A stretch of DNA of 64,000 bases from Alcanivorax hongdengensis A-11-3 (GCF_000300995.1 NZ_AMRJ01000008.1:46539-110538); one strand, 5' to 3'. Positions 1-8,458 are shown, counted from the first letter of the stretch. The notes: generated by a model not told the origin, from the letters alone. Program-made: numbers and translations.

Positions 1-1002
1 GATCACTACGCCCTGGCCCTTTCTCTGGCGGTATCCGGCTGGGTGTACTTTCCGCTACGCCAGCAGCTGTGGCAGAAAATCAGCAAACAGCACGGTGCCT
101 CCCGAGAACAGACCCTGCAGGAAATCGTCGACAAGCTGTTCTCCGCCGCCGGCGAACAGGAAATCAGCACGGCCTGGCCAAGCCTGCTCAAGCACACCTT
201 CCAGCCGTTGCAACTGAAGATACATGACCAGACCGTGGAAGGCCTGACCATCTCCGCGGATGGGGTTCGCATGCTGGTACCGCCACTGGGACCGCAGGGC
301 GTATCGCTGATGCTGGAATTCCCGAGCCAGGGCGGCCGGCTTTTTTCACCGGAAGACCTGCGCATTGCCGACCTGCTCTACAACCTCACCGCCAAGGCCC
401 TGCAGGGACTGCGTGCCCGGGAAGCCGGCGCCGAGCTGGAACGCAATCGCATGATGCGTGACCTCCATGATGACCTGGGCGCCCGGCTGCTGGATGTGGT
501 CTACGCGGCAGACAGCCCGCGCTGTCGGGATATGGCGCTGCAGGCCATCGAGGATCTGCACGGACTGGTGGACACCACGGCGGGGCAGGCGGTTTCACTC
601 AGGCATCTTTGTACCAATTGCGAAGGGGAAACCCGGGCCAGGCTCAACGAAACGCCCCTGACGCTGGACTGGCGGGTGCCCGAATCCCTGCCCGAGCGCA
701 TGACCTCGGCGCGCGCCTCCGCCAACATCACCCGCACGCTGCGCGAAGCGGTGACCAATATCATCCGCCATGCCAACGCCAGCCAGGTAAAGATCCACTG
801 GCAAATGAGCAGGCACTTTCTCACCATTACGGTGGATGATGATGGTGAGGGCGGCTCGCCCACTGACTGGTCAACCGGCCACGGCACCAAGACCATTCGC
901 ACCCGCACCCGCGACCTGGGCGGTTCCGTTACCTGGCGCAACAACCGCCATGGCGGTTGTCAGCTGGAGATCTGCCTGCCCATGCCGCTGAACAGTTCAT
1001 AG
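1..1002 (+). CDS. NarX/LuxR-type sensor histidine kinase, 5' end outside window
   Basis: C-terminal 333 codons of a two-component histidine kinase; the reading frame is open from base 1, so the start and any sensor part lie upstream. A GAF-like stretch (about bases 100-400) is followed by a HisKA_3 dimerisation helix with the phosphoacceptor His in RDLHDDLG (His codon 466-468). A HATPase domain follows, with the N-box REAVTNIIRHA, DDDGEGG and a GHGTKTI lid. A CxxC pair (LCTNC, near base 610) lies between the two domains. The gene overlaps the response regulator on the other strand by 6 bp, tail to tail, so the two are probable partners. The signal sensed is unknown. Confidence 0.85.
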   Translation, partial: DHYALALSLAVSGWVYFPLRQQLWQKISKQHGASREQTLQEIVDKLFSAAGEQEISTAWPSLLKHTFQPLQLKIHDQTVEGLTISADGVRMLVPPLGPQGVSLMLEFPSQGGRLFSPEDLRIADLLYNLTAKALQGLRAREAGAELERNRMMRDLHDDLGARLLDVVYAADSPRCRDMALQAIEDLHGLVDTTAGQAVSLRHLCTNCEGETRARLNETPLTLDWRVPESLPERMTSARASANITRTLREAVTNIIRHANASQVKIHWQMSRHFLTITVDDDGEGGSPTDWSTGHGTKTIRTRTRDLGGSVTWRNNRHGGCQLEICLPMPLNSS

Positions 1003-1659
1003 GCCCGGCTGGATCATGCCCAGCCGGATGGCCTCCTGGGTGGCTTCCGCGCGGGAGGACACTTCCAGTTTGCGATAAATATTCTTCACATGCCCGGCAA
1101 TGGTATGGCGACTGATTGCCAGGGCTTCGGCGGCCTTGGACAGGGTGAAACCCTTGGCAATCAGCTCCAGCACTTCTTCTTCCCGGGGGGTGAGTTCCTG
1201 TTCCGGCGGTTCCTGGGTCTGCAGGAAGGTGGCCAGCATGCGGTGGGCAATGGCCGGTGACAGTGGCGGCTCGCCCTTGACGATACCGCGCAGACGCCCG
1301 GCCAGCTCTTGCTGCGATTGCTGCTTGAGCAGATAACCGGCGGCGCCGGCCCGCAGCGCCCGGAAAACATGCCGGTCATCGTCATGGATGGTAACCACCA
1401 CACTCAGGCACGCCGGGTTTTCCTGGCGCAACTGACGAATGAAATCGATGCCGGTGCCATCCGGCAGACTGAGATCCACCAGCGCCAGCTCCACGGTCAG
1501 ACCGGCGGCGGCCAGGTGTTCACATTTGGCCCGCGCCTCTTCCAGCCCCTTGGCCACGCTGATGGTCATGGCCGGGAACACATCACTGAGCACCTGTTTG
1601 AGCCAGTGCTGTGCCCCCTCATGATCCTCAAGAATCAAACCTACTTTCACGGTCTCCAT
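997..1659 (-). CDS. NarL/LuxR-family response regulator
   Basis: 220-residue DNA-binding response regulator. The receiver domain starts at METVKVG, with the acidic pocket EDHE, the likely phosphoacceptor Asp in LVDLSLPDG and a Lys in LLKQQ. A LuxR-type helix-turn-helix follows (LTPREEEVLELIAKG ... HTIAGHVKNIYRKL). I chose the ATG at 1659 because the reading frame upstream of it has no receiver homology. It converges on the NarX-type kinase with a 6 bp overlap, which suggests a cognate pair. Target genes cannot be read from the sequence. Confidence 0.88.
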   Translation of the reverse strand: METVKVGLILEDHEGAQHWLKQVLSDVFPAMTISVAKGLEEARAKCEHLAAAGLTVELALVDLSLPDGTGIDFIRQLRQENPACLSVVVTIHDDDRHVFRALRAGAAGYLLKQQSQQELAGRLRGIVKGEPPLSPAIAHRMLATFLQTQEPPEQELTPREEEVLELIAKGFTLSKAAEALAISRHTIAGHVKNIYRKLEVSSRAEATQEAIRLGMIQPGL

Positions 1660-1767
1660 CCCGATCCTGTCCGTTATTATCAGCCTACGCCCCTGCCGCC
1701 TCAGGTCCACCCCCACAATGAGGGGTAATGGCCGCATCGGCTGGACAGGGCAACCAGCGAGTCAGCC

Positions 1768-1815
1768 TGTGGGAGTTTGCTTGCAAACGAAAGAGCATTC
1801 GCGTGCAAGCACGCT
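1768..1815. repeat. REP palindrome pair, interrupted by IS110 element
   Basis: Two inverted arms: TGTGGGAGTTTGCTTGCAAA... and TTCGCGTGCAAGCACGCT. They match Pseudomonas-type REP sequences and the intact pair at 17063-17132. The right arm should continue CCCACA, but that continuation is found only at 3013-3020 (CTCCCACG), on the far side of the IS110 transposase. The REP is therefore split by insertion at a CT dinucleotide. Confidence 0.85.
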
Positions 1816-1819
1816 TGTA

Positions 1820-2000
1820 TGGTTTCCCGGCGAGTCTTAAAAGGAAAAGACTTGTCGGGGTGGAGGGACCAAGCACGCTTCTGACCCTTGGGTACAGACT
1901 GTGGGAGATATGGCCCCACCCCGCACCTTCAAACGCCGATAAGGAATCCATCGGCTGAGCGCACACTCAGACCGACGATACTTTGCAAGCCAGCGTTACG
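1820..2000 (+). ncRNA. Putative bridge RNA of the IS110 element
   Basis: Seen: three consecutive hairpins. First, arms 1826-1838/1847-1859 (13 bp with G-U pairs, 8-nt loop). Second, 1880-1887/1890-1898. Third, 1951-1959/1966-1975. The second hairpin is flanked by CAAGCACGCT (1870-1879), identical to the left flank of the insertion site (1806-1815), and by GTGGGAG (1901-1907), the reverse complement of the right flank (3013-3019). These are the two guides expected of a target-binding loop. The third hairpin is flanked by GGAATCC (1943-1949) and TGCAAG (1984-1989), which roughly match the element's own ends (AGAATCT; CTTGTA, one G-U), as donor guides would. Transcript ends are guesses. Confidence 0.75.
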
Positions 2001-2045
2001 GTGCGCCCCGACAAGCCCGTTTAACCTAGCTGAGAGGGGCACCCC

Positions 2046-2990
2046 ATGGCAATGCCGGCAAGCCGCCCGGAGATCGGGATTGATGTAGCCAAAGACAACC
2101 TGGTTATCCATCTTCAGGGCCTCAATCAAACCCTCACCATCGACAATACTCCCCAGGCCATCCGCCAATGGCTGGCTACCCTTCCCAAAGGCTGTGATAT
2201 CGCCATTGAGGCAACCAGCACCTATCACATGGACGTCACCGAGCGCGCACACACCAAGGGCCATCGGGTCTATGTGGTGGACGGCTACCGCCTCAGCAAT
2301 TACCGCAAAGGCGTTGGCGGGCGGGCCAAGACGGATCTGGCCGATGCCCAGTTGCTGGCCCGCTATCTGCACAACGAGAAAGACGAGTTACGTCAGTGGA
2401 GCCCGCCCCCCAAGGCGTACCGGCTGCTGCAGAGTCTGCTGCGCCGCCGAGCGGCCTTGGTCAAAGCCCGCACGGCGTTATGCCAGAGCCTGAGCGGAGA
2501 ACCGGCGCTCAAGGCCCCTCTGCATGCCCTGATCACTGAGATGGATCGCATTGACAGTCTGATCCAAAAACGCCTCAAGAACGCGGTGAAGGAGGCTGGC
2601 TTACAGGATCAGGTTCAACGTTGCGAGGCGATCAATGGGATCGGCGAGATCACCGCCATTGCCTTGGTCATGGCCTTCCTGAGAGGGGACTTCAAGAATA
2701 GCGATGCCTTCGTTGCCTTCCTGGGATTGGATGTCAGAGTCCGTGACTCGGGCAAACTGACAGGCAAACGCAAGCTGACCAAGCAAGGGGATACAGAAGT
2801 CAGGCGACTGCTACACTGCGCCGCCATGAGTGCATCACGGCACCCCGTCTGGCGCGCCTTCTATCAGCGCTATCGGGATCGGGGGCTGAAAACCACTCAA
2901 GCCTTGGTCATCCTGGCCAGGAAGATGGCTCGCACCGCATTCGCCCTGATGAAGCAGCAACAGGCGTATTGCCCCGCAAAGCTCTTTTAA
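2046..2990 (+). CDS. IS110-family transposase (DEDD recombinase)
   Basis: 314 residues. The N-terminal RuvC-like DEDD domain has Asp13 in GIDVAKD, Glu55 in AIEATST, and Asp97 and Asp100 in KTDLADA. The C-terminal Transposase_20 domain begins with the helix-hairpin-helix-like EAINGIGEITA and contains LTKQGDTEVRRLL followed by HCAAMSASRH. Ser262 lies where the IS110 catalytic serine is expected. In this family the protein joins donor and target DNA at a core dinucleotide under guidance of an RNA made from the element's end. The ATG at 2046 follows a GAGGGG purine run at usable spacing. No frameshift is visible. Confidence 0.95.
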   Translation: MAMPASRPEIGIDVAKDNLVIHLQGLNQTLTIDNTPQAIRQWLATLPKGCDIAIEATSTYHMDVTERAHTKGHRVYVVDGYRLSNYRKGVGGRAKTDLADAQLLARYLHNEKDELRQWSPPPKAYRLLQSLLRRRAALVKARTALCQSLSGEPALKAPLHALITEMDRIDSLIQKRLKNAVKEAGLQDQVQRCEAINGIGEITAIALVMAFLRGDFKNSDAFVAFLGLDVRVRDSGKLTGKRKLTKQGDTEVRRLLHCAAMSASRHPVWRAFYQRYRDRGLKTTQALVILARKMARTAFALMKQQQAYCPAKLF

Positions 2991-3012
2991 CTGTTGCGAG
3001 GCACCATAGAAT

Positions 3013-3020
3013 CTCCCACG
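3013..3020. repeat. Right remnant of the IS-split REP
   Basis: CTCCCACG is the terminal part of the REP arm whose first part ends at 1815. It shares the CT core with the left side and marks the right boundary of the IS110 element. Confidence 0.7.
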
Positions 3021-3185
3021 CACACTCACAGAGAACCGGTTTCTGCGCAGGATGAACAACCAGCGGTCGACCCGCTGCTTACGCCCATCCAGATGTCACG
3101 TTTTTCCTACAAAAATGCGCGCCAGGTCGCCTTGTTCAATGGTACCCGAGTGCTAGTCTGGGAGCGTCCCGGCATGGAGGAAGCC

Positions 3186-3389
3186 ATGAACGGCCCGGAA
3201 GCACAGGATCAGAACGCCGCAAGAGAAAAAGCCTACAACCGAGGTTGCATGTGGGGAATGTCAGGGAATGATGACAGCCACTGTCCTTACCAGGACGAGG
3301 AGCTGGCCCGCTGGTGGCTGATTGGCTGGCAGGATGGCCACAGTGCCTGGCAGGACCGCAGTGATCAGCAGACCAAGGCCAGTTGCTAG
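3186..3389 (+). CDS. rmf: Ribosome modulation factor-like protein
   Basis: 67-residue basic/aromatic small protein with the Rmf pattern: AYNRG near the start, a Cys followed by CPY, and WWLIGWQDG near the end. Rmf dimerises 70S ribosomes into inactive 100S particles in stationary phase. I chose the ATG at 3186 because GGAGG lies five bases upstream; an in-frame ATG at 3174 and a longer frame back to the IS end lack a ribosome site. A weak promoter-like TTGTTC-N16-TAGTCT lies upstream (about 3133-3160). The family call is good, but the protein is longer than classical Rmf (about 55 residues) and may be an Rmf-like paralogue. Confidence 0.75.
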   Translation: MNGPEAQDQNAAREKAYNRGCMWGMSGNDDSHCPYQDEELARWWLIGWQDGHSAWQDRSDQQTKASC

Positions 3390-3511
3390 CCGTTTTGGCG
3401 CGCCCCCTTTGCAGCCTTGAACAGCCCGGCTGACCACTCCCCGGCCCGGCAAGCTTGCCGCCGTGCCGGCTTTTGCCTAACCTTCTCCGGTCTTCTGCAA
3501 AAGAGTCTGCC

Positions 3512-4012
3512 ATGCCGTCCCCTCGCCTGCTCAATCTGCTTGCCTTTCTCGCCTGCATGGTCGCCATTGGCGGTGCCCTGTTCCTGCAGCATGTGGAAGG
3601 GCTGGAACCCTGCCCGCTCTGTATCTTCCAGCGAGTGGGCGTGATCGCCGCCGCCCTGATACTACTGGTCGCCATGCTGCATGGCCCCAAGGCCCTTGGG
3701 GTACGGATCTATGGCGCCCTGACTGGCCTGGCCGCTGTGGCCGGCGGGGCCGTGTCCATTCGCCATATCTGGTTGCAACATCTGCCCGCCGACCAGGTCC
3801 CCGCCTGTGGTCCGGGCCTCAACTACATGCTCGACGTGTTCCCTCTGAAGGATGTACTGGCTCAGGTACTGGCCGGCTCCGGCGAGTGTGCCGAAGTGCA
3901 CTGGAGCCTGCTCGGCGTGAGCTTGCCGGGCTGGTCATTGCTGGTGTTTGTCGGTCTTCTGGTCGTGGCACTGGTACAATTGTTCCGTCCCCTGCCGCCC
4001 CGGGCCGCCTGA
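3512..4012 (+). CDS. dsbB: Disulfide bond formation protein B
   Basis: 166-residue inner-membrane protein with four membrane segments. It carries the DsbB redox Cys pairs: Cys34-Pro-Leu-Cys37 in the first periplasmic loop and Cys99/Cys126 in the second. DsbB reoxidises DsbA and passes the electrons to quinone. The start MPSPRLL was chosen because the first membrane helix begins at once; a longer frame from 3455 would add a non-homologous leader. No dsbA is nearby. It lies 48 bases upstream of lrgA on the same strand. Confidence 0.93.
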   Translation: MPSPRLLNLLAFLACMVAIGGALFLQHVEGLEPCPLCIFQRVGVIAAALILLVAMLHGPKALGVRIYGALTGLAAVAGGAVSIRHIWLQHLPADQVPACGPGLNYMLDVFPLKDVLAQVLAGSGECAEVHWSLLGVSLPGWSLLVFVGLLVVALVQLFRPLPPRAA

Positions 4013-4060
4013 TAACGGCTGCCGGGCGGCGCGTCTTCACGCCAGCCCCGGGCTTGCTCC

Positions 4061-4426
4061 ATGATCGACGGTTTACTGATTCTTCTGCTGTTCCAGTTCT
4101 TTGGCGAAATCATCGTTCGCCTCACCGGCCTGCCCCTGCCCGCGTCAGTGGTGGGCATGGTGCTGTTGCTGCTGGCCCTGCTGCTGGAGACGCCCTTCAC
4201 CCAGCGAGTGGCCCCCGCCGCCGGCGGCCTGATCAAGCACATTAGTCTGCTGATCTTCCCGCTCGGCGTGGGCATCGTGCTGCAGTGGGACCGTTACCAG
4301 GACAATGCCCTGGCTCTGGGCGTGGCAGTGGTGCTGGGCACGCTGATCAGCCTGGTACTGGTGACGCTGATGCTGAAGGTGCTGTTCCGCGACGGTGGCC
4401 GCAAGGGGGAAACGCCCCATGAATGA
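4061..4426 (+). CDS. lrgA: CidA/LrgA-family holin-like membrane protein
   Basis: 121 residues with four hydrophobic segments and family features (LTGLPLPASVVGMVLL; HISLLIFPLGVGI). These proteins are holin-like or small-solute exporter subunits that work with LrgB-type partners. The stop codon lies inside the start region of the next gene (8 bp overlap), so the two are translated as a pair. The cid or lrg assignment cannot be settled from sequence. Confidence 0.88.
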   Translation: MIDGLLILLLFQFFGEIIVRLTGLPLPASVVGMVLLLLALLLETPFTQRVAPAAGGLIKHISLLIFPLGVGIVLQWDRYQDNALALGVAVVLGTLISLVLVTLMLKVLFRDGGRKGETPHE

Positions 4427-5135
4427 GCTGACCGGCCTGGTACACACGCCCCTGTTCGGCATTCTGCTGACCCTGGCCAGCTACCGGCTGGCCCTGTGGA
4501 TCTACGGGCGCAGCCATGCCCTGCCGCTGTTCCATCCTTTTATTGTCGCGTCCATTCCGGTGATCGTGATTCTGCCACTGGTGGGCGTGGACTATACCGA
4601 ATACCGGCAACAGACCAGTGCCATTTCCTTCCTGCTGGGCCCGGCCACGGTAGCGCTGGCCTGGCCACTTTACCGTCAGCTACACACGGTGCGCAGTGTC
4701 TGGAAACCCATATTGATTGCCACCGCCATCAGTGCCGTATTGTGCGCGGGGATTGCCGTGGGGCTGGCCTGGTGGCTGGGCGCGCCCTCCGCCGTGGTCG
4801 GCTCGCTGGCGCCCAAATCCATCACCACACCGATTGCCGTGGAAGTGGTCAAATCCACTGGTGGCTATGTGTCGCTGGCCGCCGGGGCGGTGGCCATCAC
4901 CGGTATTGTCGGTGCCCTGGCCGCCGGGCCGGTATTCCGCCTGCTGCGGGTCACCGATCACCGCATCCGCGGTTTTGCCCTGGGGCTGGTGGCCCATGCC
5001 ATTGGCACGGCACGGGCCTTTGAATACGGGGAAAAGGCCGGCGCCTTTGCCGGCCTGGCGCTGGGCCTGTGCGGACTGTTCACCGCACTGGCCCTGCCCT
5101 GGGTGTGGCCCTGGATTGCCGGCCTGCTCGGCTAG
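4419..5135 (+). CDS. lrgB: LrgB/CidB-family membrane protein
   Basis: 238-residue polytopic membrane protein with the conserved LrgB segment GSLAPKSITTPIAVEV (about residues 127-142) and a Gly/Ala-rich second half. Partner of the CidA/LrgA protein encoded directly upstream, overlapping it by 8 bp. The family has been linked to control of murein hydrolase activity and cell death in Gram-positives and to glycolate/pyruvate export elsewhere. Its role here is open. The start MNELTG was chosen because of the overlap and the immediate first helix. Confidence 0.92.
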   Translation: MNELTGLVHTPLFGILLTLASYRLALWIYGRSHALPLFHPFIVASIPVIVILPLVGVDYTEYRQQTSAISFLLGPATVALAWPLYRQLHTVRSVWKPILIATAISAVLCAGIAVGLAWWLGAPSAVVGSLAPKSITTPIAVEVVKSTGGYVSLAAGAVAITGIVGALAAGPVFRLLRVTDHRIRGFALGLVAHAIGTARAFEYGEKAGAFAGLALGLCGLFTALALPWVWPWIAGLLG

Positions 5136-5164
5136 GGCCTGTTCACACCAGGCACCATCCCGCC

Positions 5165-6598
5165 TTACTTGACGGACAGATCCGCCGGCACGATGTAGAG
5201 ACGGTTGCCATCAATGGTATTGCTGTCGAGCATCTTCTGCTCCAGCTCACCGCTGGCGGTGGACCAGGTGGCAAAGTCATCATCGTTGAGCACGCCGAGA
5301 GTCTTGCTGTCGATCACCCAGAGGCCTTCCATCTTGTCGTGGGGGTAGCTCACCTGGGCCACCATATCCACCACCAGATGCTTTTCCACCGGCACGATGT
5401 TGTGGGCGGCCAGGCCGGCCCAGCCGTCTGCCTGCACCACTTCCTCCAGGGTCTTGCCCGCAATGGTCAGACCCAGGTCCGCGTCCTGGCTCAGGTCACC
5501 GCCGGTGGCCAGGGTCTCCAGGTTGGTACCGGTGCTCAGGTCGATGCGGTAAACGGTTTTCTGGGCGGCCGGCTTGGCCGCGGCGGCGCCATCCGGACCG
5601 CCATACAGGAAGCTGCCGTCACGCTCCAGCACCAGAAACTGGGTAGCACTCAGGGCGGCCAGCTCGGAGTTGGAGTTCTGGTTTTTCTCCTGTTTGTACA
5701 GGTACTGACCGATGCTGCCATCGTCCAGGTTGATGGTGACGATGCGGGTAAGGTTCAGGTCGCGGACACCCTTGTCCGGGTTGTCCATGGTCGACTGCAT
5801 GATGCCCACCAGGGTTTTCTCGTCCGGGGTGATCGCCAGGCCTTCCATGCCGCGGTTGGCACGGCGATTGGCAAACTCCGCCGGCAGGGTGTAATCGTCG
5901 CGGCTGTCGCCGGCGAACGGATTGATACGGCCGATTTCCTTGCCGTCGGCATCGAAGTGCACGATGTGCGGGCCATATTCGTCAGACACCCAGAAGGTGC
6001 CATCACTGAGCGCCACCATGCCTTCGCCATCCAGGCCGTAATCATCCAGGCGCAGTGGGTTGGTATCCGCATCATAGGGCTGGGCCGGGTCTTCCAGTAC
6101 CGGGGAGCCATCGGCGTTGTAGGGCGTCTCGCCGGTACCACCCAGTGCGCTGCTGTTGGGCAGCCCGGTGATCAGGGTGCCATCCGGGCGCTTGAGCAGG
6201 ATGGTATCGAGCAACACCACCTTGCCCTCGTCGGTCACTTCGAAGTGACCGATGCGCGGCGTGTAATCCGGGGTGGGGAATTTCTTGCCCTTGCCATAGT
6301 TACCGGTGAAGGTGGCGTTGGGGCCCCGGTCAGTGAGTGCATAAAAACGGCGTTTGTTGGCCGGATCACCGGTCATGGAGGAACCATAACCGCCATTGCG
6401 CACTTCAAAGGGCTGCTGGGTATTGGCATCGATCAGGTCGGAACGCAGCACCGTATAGGGCAGCGCCACGCCTTGCGCCGGAAAATTGTCGGCCAGCGAG
6501 GCGGACGAGGTGGCGGCACTGTTACTGGAGGAGTCACCACCGCAGCCGGAAAGCAGGGCGGCGGAGACCACGGAGGCAAGCAAAGTTTTCTTGAACAT
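5165..6598 (-). CDS. Phytase-like (esterase-like) domain lipoprotein
   Basis: 477 residues. The N-terminal signal ends in the lipobox LLSGC, so it is probably an outer-membrane lipoprotein. The rest matches the esterase-like/phytase-like beta-propeller domain (PF13449): RRFYALTDRGPNATF near the start, LDDYGLDGEGMVAL and WVSDEYGPHIV in the middle, NRGMEGLAITPD after that. The ATG at 6598 has AAGGAA at proper spacing. It starts 34 bases after the stop of the secreted protein gene 6633-7511, so the two form an operon. Substrate unproven; a phosphate ester is a guess from the family name. Confidence 0.85.
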   Translation of the reverse strand: MFKKTLLASVVSAALLSGCGGDSSSNSAATSSASLADNFPAQGVALPYTVLRSDLIDANTQQPFEVRNGGYGSSMTGDPANKRRFYALTDRGPNATFTGNYGKGKKFPTPDYTPRIGHFEVTDEGKVVLLDTILLKRPDGTLITGLPNSSALGGTGETPYNADGSPVLEDPAQPYDADTNPLRLDDYGLDGEGMVALSDGTFWVSDEYGPHIVHFDADGKEIGRINPFAGDSRDDYTLPAEFANRRANRGMEGLAITPDEKTLVGIMQSTMDNPDKGVRDLNLTRIVTINLDDGSIGQYLYKQEKNQNSNSELAALSATQFLVLERDGSFLYGGPDGAAAAKPAAQKTVYRIDLSTGTNLETLATGGDLSQDADLGLTIAGKTLEEVVQADGWAGLAAHNIVPVEKHLVVDMVAQVSYPHDKMEGLWVIDSKTLGVLNDDDFATWSTASGELEQKMLDSNTIDGNRLYIVPADLSVK

Positions 6599-6632
6599 GG
6601 ACACGTTCCTTGGTGTTTTTTTCAGGGAAATA

Positions 6633-7511
6633 TCAGGGCTGACAGAAGCTGCTGTCGTACTGGTAGACAAACCGCGTCTTGGTCTGGCCATCGGGCTCCA
6701 CCCAGCTGCTCAGACCACGCAGGGCATCAAAGGCCTGCCGCGCGCGATTCACCACCTTGCGGGTGTAGTCCGCAGACGGGTCTTCATACTTGAAGGAAAT
6801 CTCGGCCACCGCCGGTGACTGACTGCCGGAAGGTGTGCCGGCATACCAGAGCGTGATGCTGATCTCGGCATCGTGCTGGCCCAGATCAATATCCACATTG
6901 CGATAGACGCGCTCTGTTACCGTCAGGCCGCCGACCACGGACAGGGTCAGGTTGTCATCCAGGCCGTAGTCATCCTCGAAGCCGGGAAAATGGGCATGGA
7001 CATCATCCATGTGATTGAGGGTGCGACTGTTGGGCGCTTTGGTGGAGTGGCTGTACACCACCTTGAACGGCACGCTGCTGGTGGCGCCGACATCGGCTTC
7101 CAGTTTGCTTTCGGCACCGTTGGTACTGGAAGACAGATCCTCGAAATCCGCGATGTAACGGTCCGGGCTGCGAAATTTCAGCGTGACTTCCGAATCGCCA
7201 TTTTCCACCCGCTCGCGAAAGCTGTAACCCAATTGTTCCAGCATGCAGGAGCCCGGCGTGTCGAAAAACCGCACCTGCCGGTCATGGTCCAGGGTGGCGG
7301 TGCCGGTGACATTGCGGTCGATGGCATTCTCGATGGCCGGCTTGACCGCCTGCATCAGGCTCTGCACCGCGGTCTGTTCACTCTGGTAATGGAACTGGCT
7401 GGCATCGAGGATCAGTTTGTATTCGCGGGAAATCACATCCGGATTGGCCTGTACCGGCAGGGTCGCCAGCGCGCCCAGCATTGCCAGACCACCGGCAAGA
7501 AAGTGTTTCAT
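6633..7511 (-). CDS. Secreted protein of unknown function, possibly CYTH-like
   Basis: 292 residues with a clear signal peptide (cleavage near VQA-NPD). I do not firmly recognise the family. Seen: an early strand REYKLILD, a middle strand VTLKFRSPDRY and a late strand AEISFKYED. Spaced charged strands of this kind recall CYTH triphosphate-tunnel proteins. Two Cys residues (SCMLEQ and the C-terminal SSFCQP) could form a disulfide. It lies directly upstream of the phytase-like lipoprotein, so a joint role in handling extracellular phosphate compounds is possible but is only inference. Confidence 0.6.
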   Translation of the reverse strand: MKHFLAGGLAMLGALATLPVQANPDVISREYKLILDASQFHYQSEQTAVQSLMQAVKPAIENAIDRNVTGTATLDHDRQVRFFDTPGSCMLEQLGYSFRERVENGDSEVTLKFRSPDRYIADFEDLSSSTNGAESKLEADVGATSSVPFKVVYSHSTKAPNSRTLNHMDDVHAHFPGFEDDYGLDDNLTLSVVGGLTVTERVYRNVDIDLGQHDAEISITLWYAGTPSGSQSPAVAEISFKYEDPSADYTRKVVNRARQAFDALRGLSSWVEPDGQTKTRFVYQYDSSFCQP

Positions 7512-7858
7512 TGTTATTGCCCCCAGGTTTCATGGCTCCGGCAACGCCGGCTGCCCTGGGACTGTAGGAGGCGGTAATGACGCTTTGGTGACCACAAGCT
7601 GAAGAAAACGTTGCCGATCAGCGACATGCCCATTCAGGGCACACCGTTCTTATAAGCAGCGCCGCTTTATGAAAAATTCGTCTTTTGCCGCAACTGTCTG
7701 AGACACCAATGCTTTTCCCCGTTTGCAGGCCTGCCGGGAAAGATCGTCACTTTCTGTCCATTGCAGGTGACGAAAGCGGACCGCTAGTCTCGGAGGTCCG
7801 CCAGAAAGGTGTGCAAGGAACGGTTAACCGGTGAGCGATTCTTCAAGGAGGGAACACC
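7512..7858. other. Intergenic region between divergent genes
   Basis: 347 bases with no convincing reading frame. It must hold divergent promoters for the secreted protein (left) and rsd (right). A perfect 10-bp palindrome CGGTTAACCG lies at 7821-7830, just before the rsd ribosome site. No terminator or RNA gene was recognised. Confidence 0.5.
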
Positions 7859-8350
7859 ATGGCAAGCCCGACACCGACAACCCTGGGGCAATGGCAACGG
7901 ATCGAAGCATTGGTGCAGGCCTGGCTGGATGAACGCCGGCAATTGATCGTGCTGCTGTGCGCCATTCAGGGCCTGCGCAATTACAGTGAGGAAAAACCGC
8001 AACCGGTGCACCAGCAGGTACAGGCCTTCTGCCAGTTATTGATGGACTATATCAGTGCCGGTTATTTCGAGATTTATCGGGAGCTGGTCAACGAGGCCCG
8101 CTCCTTCCGGCGCGACAACCCGGAACTCACCCGTCATATTCTGGCGCGGCTGGACAGTTCCACCGATGAGGCCCTGGCGTTCAATGCCGAGTTCGAAAAA
8201 CCGGAACGATGCCAGCAGAAGATCCATGAGCTGCCCGACCGCATCAGCCACCTGATGGAAACCCTGGAAGAACGGTTCTCCCTGGAAGATCAGCTGATTC
8301 TCAGTATTCATCAGCAGGAGCCGCCGCGACTGCAGGCAGTGATGCATTGA
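7859..8350 (+). CDS. rsd: Rsd/AlgQ-family anti-sigma-70 regulator
   Basis: 163-residue helical protein matching Rsd/AlgQ over its whole length: WLDERRQLIVLLCAI, then FCQLLMDYISAGYFEIYREL, then a charged C-terminal half. Rsd binds domain 4 of the housekeeping sigma factor in stationary phase; AlgQ is the Pseudomonas version linked to alginate and iron regulation. A strong AAGGAGG precedes the ATG by seven bases. A rho-independent terminator follows at 8459-8485. Confidence 0.9.
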   Translation: MASPTPTTLGQWQRIEALVQAWLDERRQLIVLLCAIQGLRNYSEEKPQPVHQQVQAFCQLLMDYISAGYFEIYRELVNEARSFRRDNPELTRHILARLDSSTDEALAFNAEFEKPERCQQKIHELPDRISHLMETLEERFSLEDQLILSIHQQEPPRLQAVMH

Positions 8351-8458
8351 CCGGAGCCCTAATCCACTAACAATCGGCCTGCCGGGATAACCGGGCGGTT
8401 ATCCCACAGGCACACAAGGCCACAGGATGTTCCCTTTGTTGGCATGTTGAAAACCCTC

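Larger units (their letters stand above)
1816..3014 (+). mobile_element. IS110-family insertion sequence inserted in a REP
   Basis: About 1.2 kb element bounded by CT at 1814-1815 and CT at 3013-3014. Removing it restores a normal REP arm (AAGCACG-CT-CCCAC). It has a long non-coding left end (about 230 bases), one DEDD transposase gene and a very short right end (about 22 bases), with no terminal inverted repeats. This is the layout of the IS110 subgroup (as in IS621) rather than IS1111. Members of this family are known to use REP sequences as targets. The reading frame is full length, so the copy may be active. Confidence 0.88.

Noticed and set aside
2994..3185. Longer N-terminus for the Rmf-like protein starting at the IS end
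   Set aside because: The first 64 codons include IS-end and REP sequence, have no family similarity and no ribosome site.
5069..6793. 574-codon open frame on the plus strand
   Set aside because: Antisense shadow of the phytase-like lipoprotein; no domain, GC-driven frame opening, and the opposite strand has signal peptide, lipobox and ribosome site.
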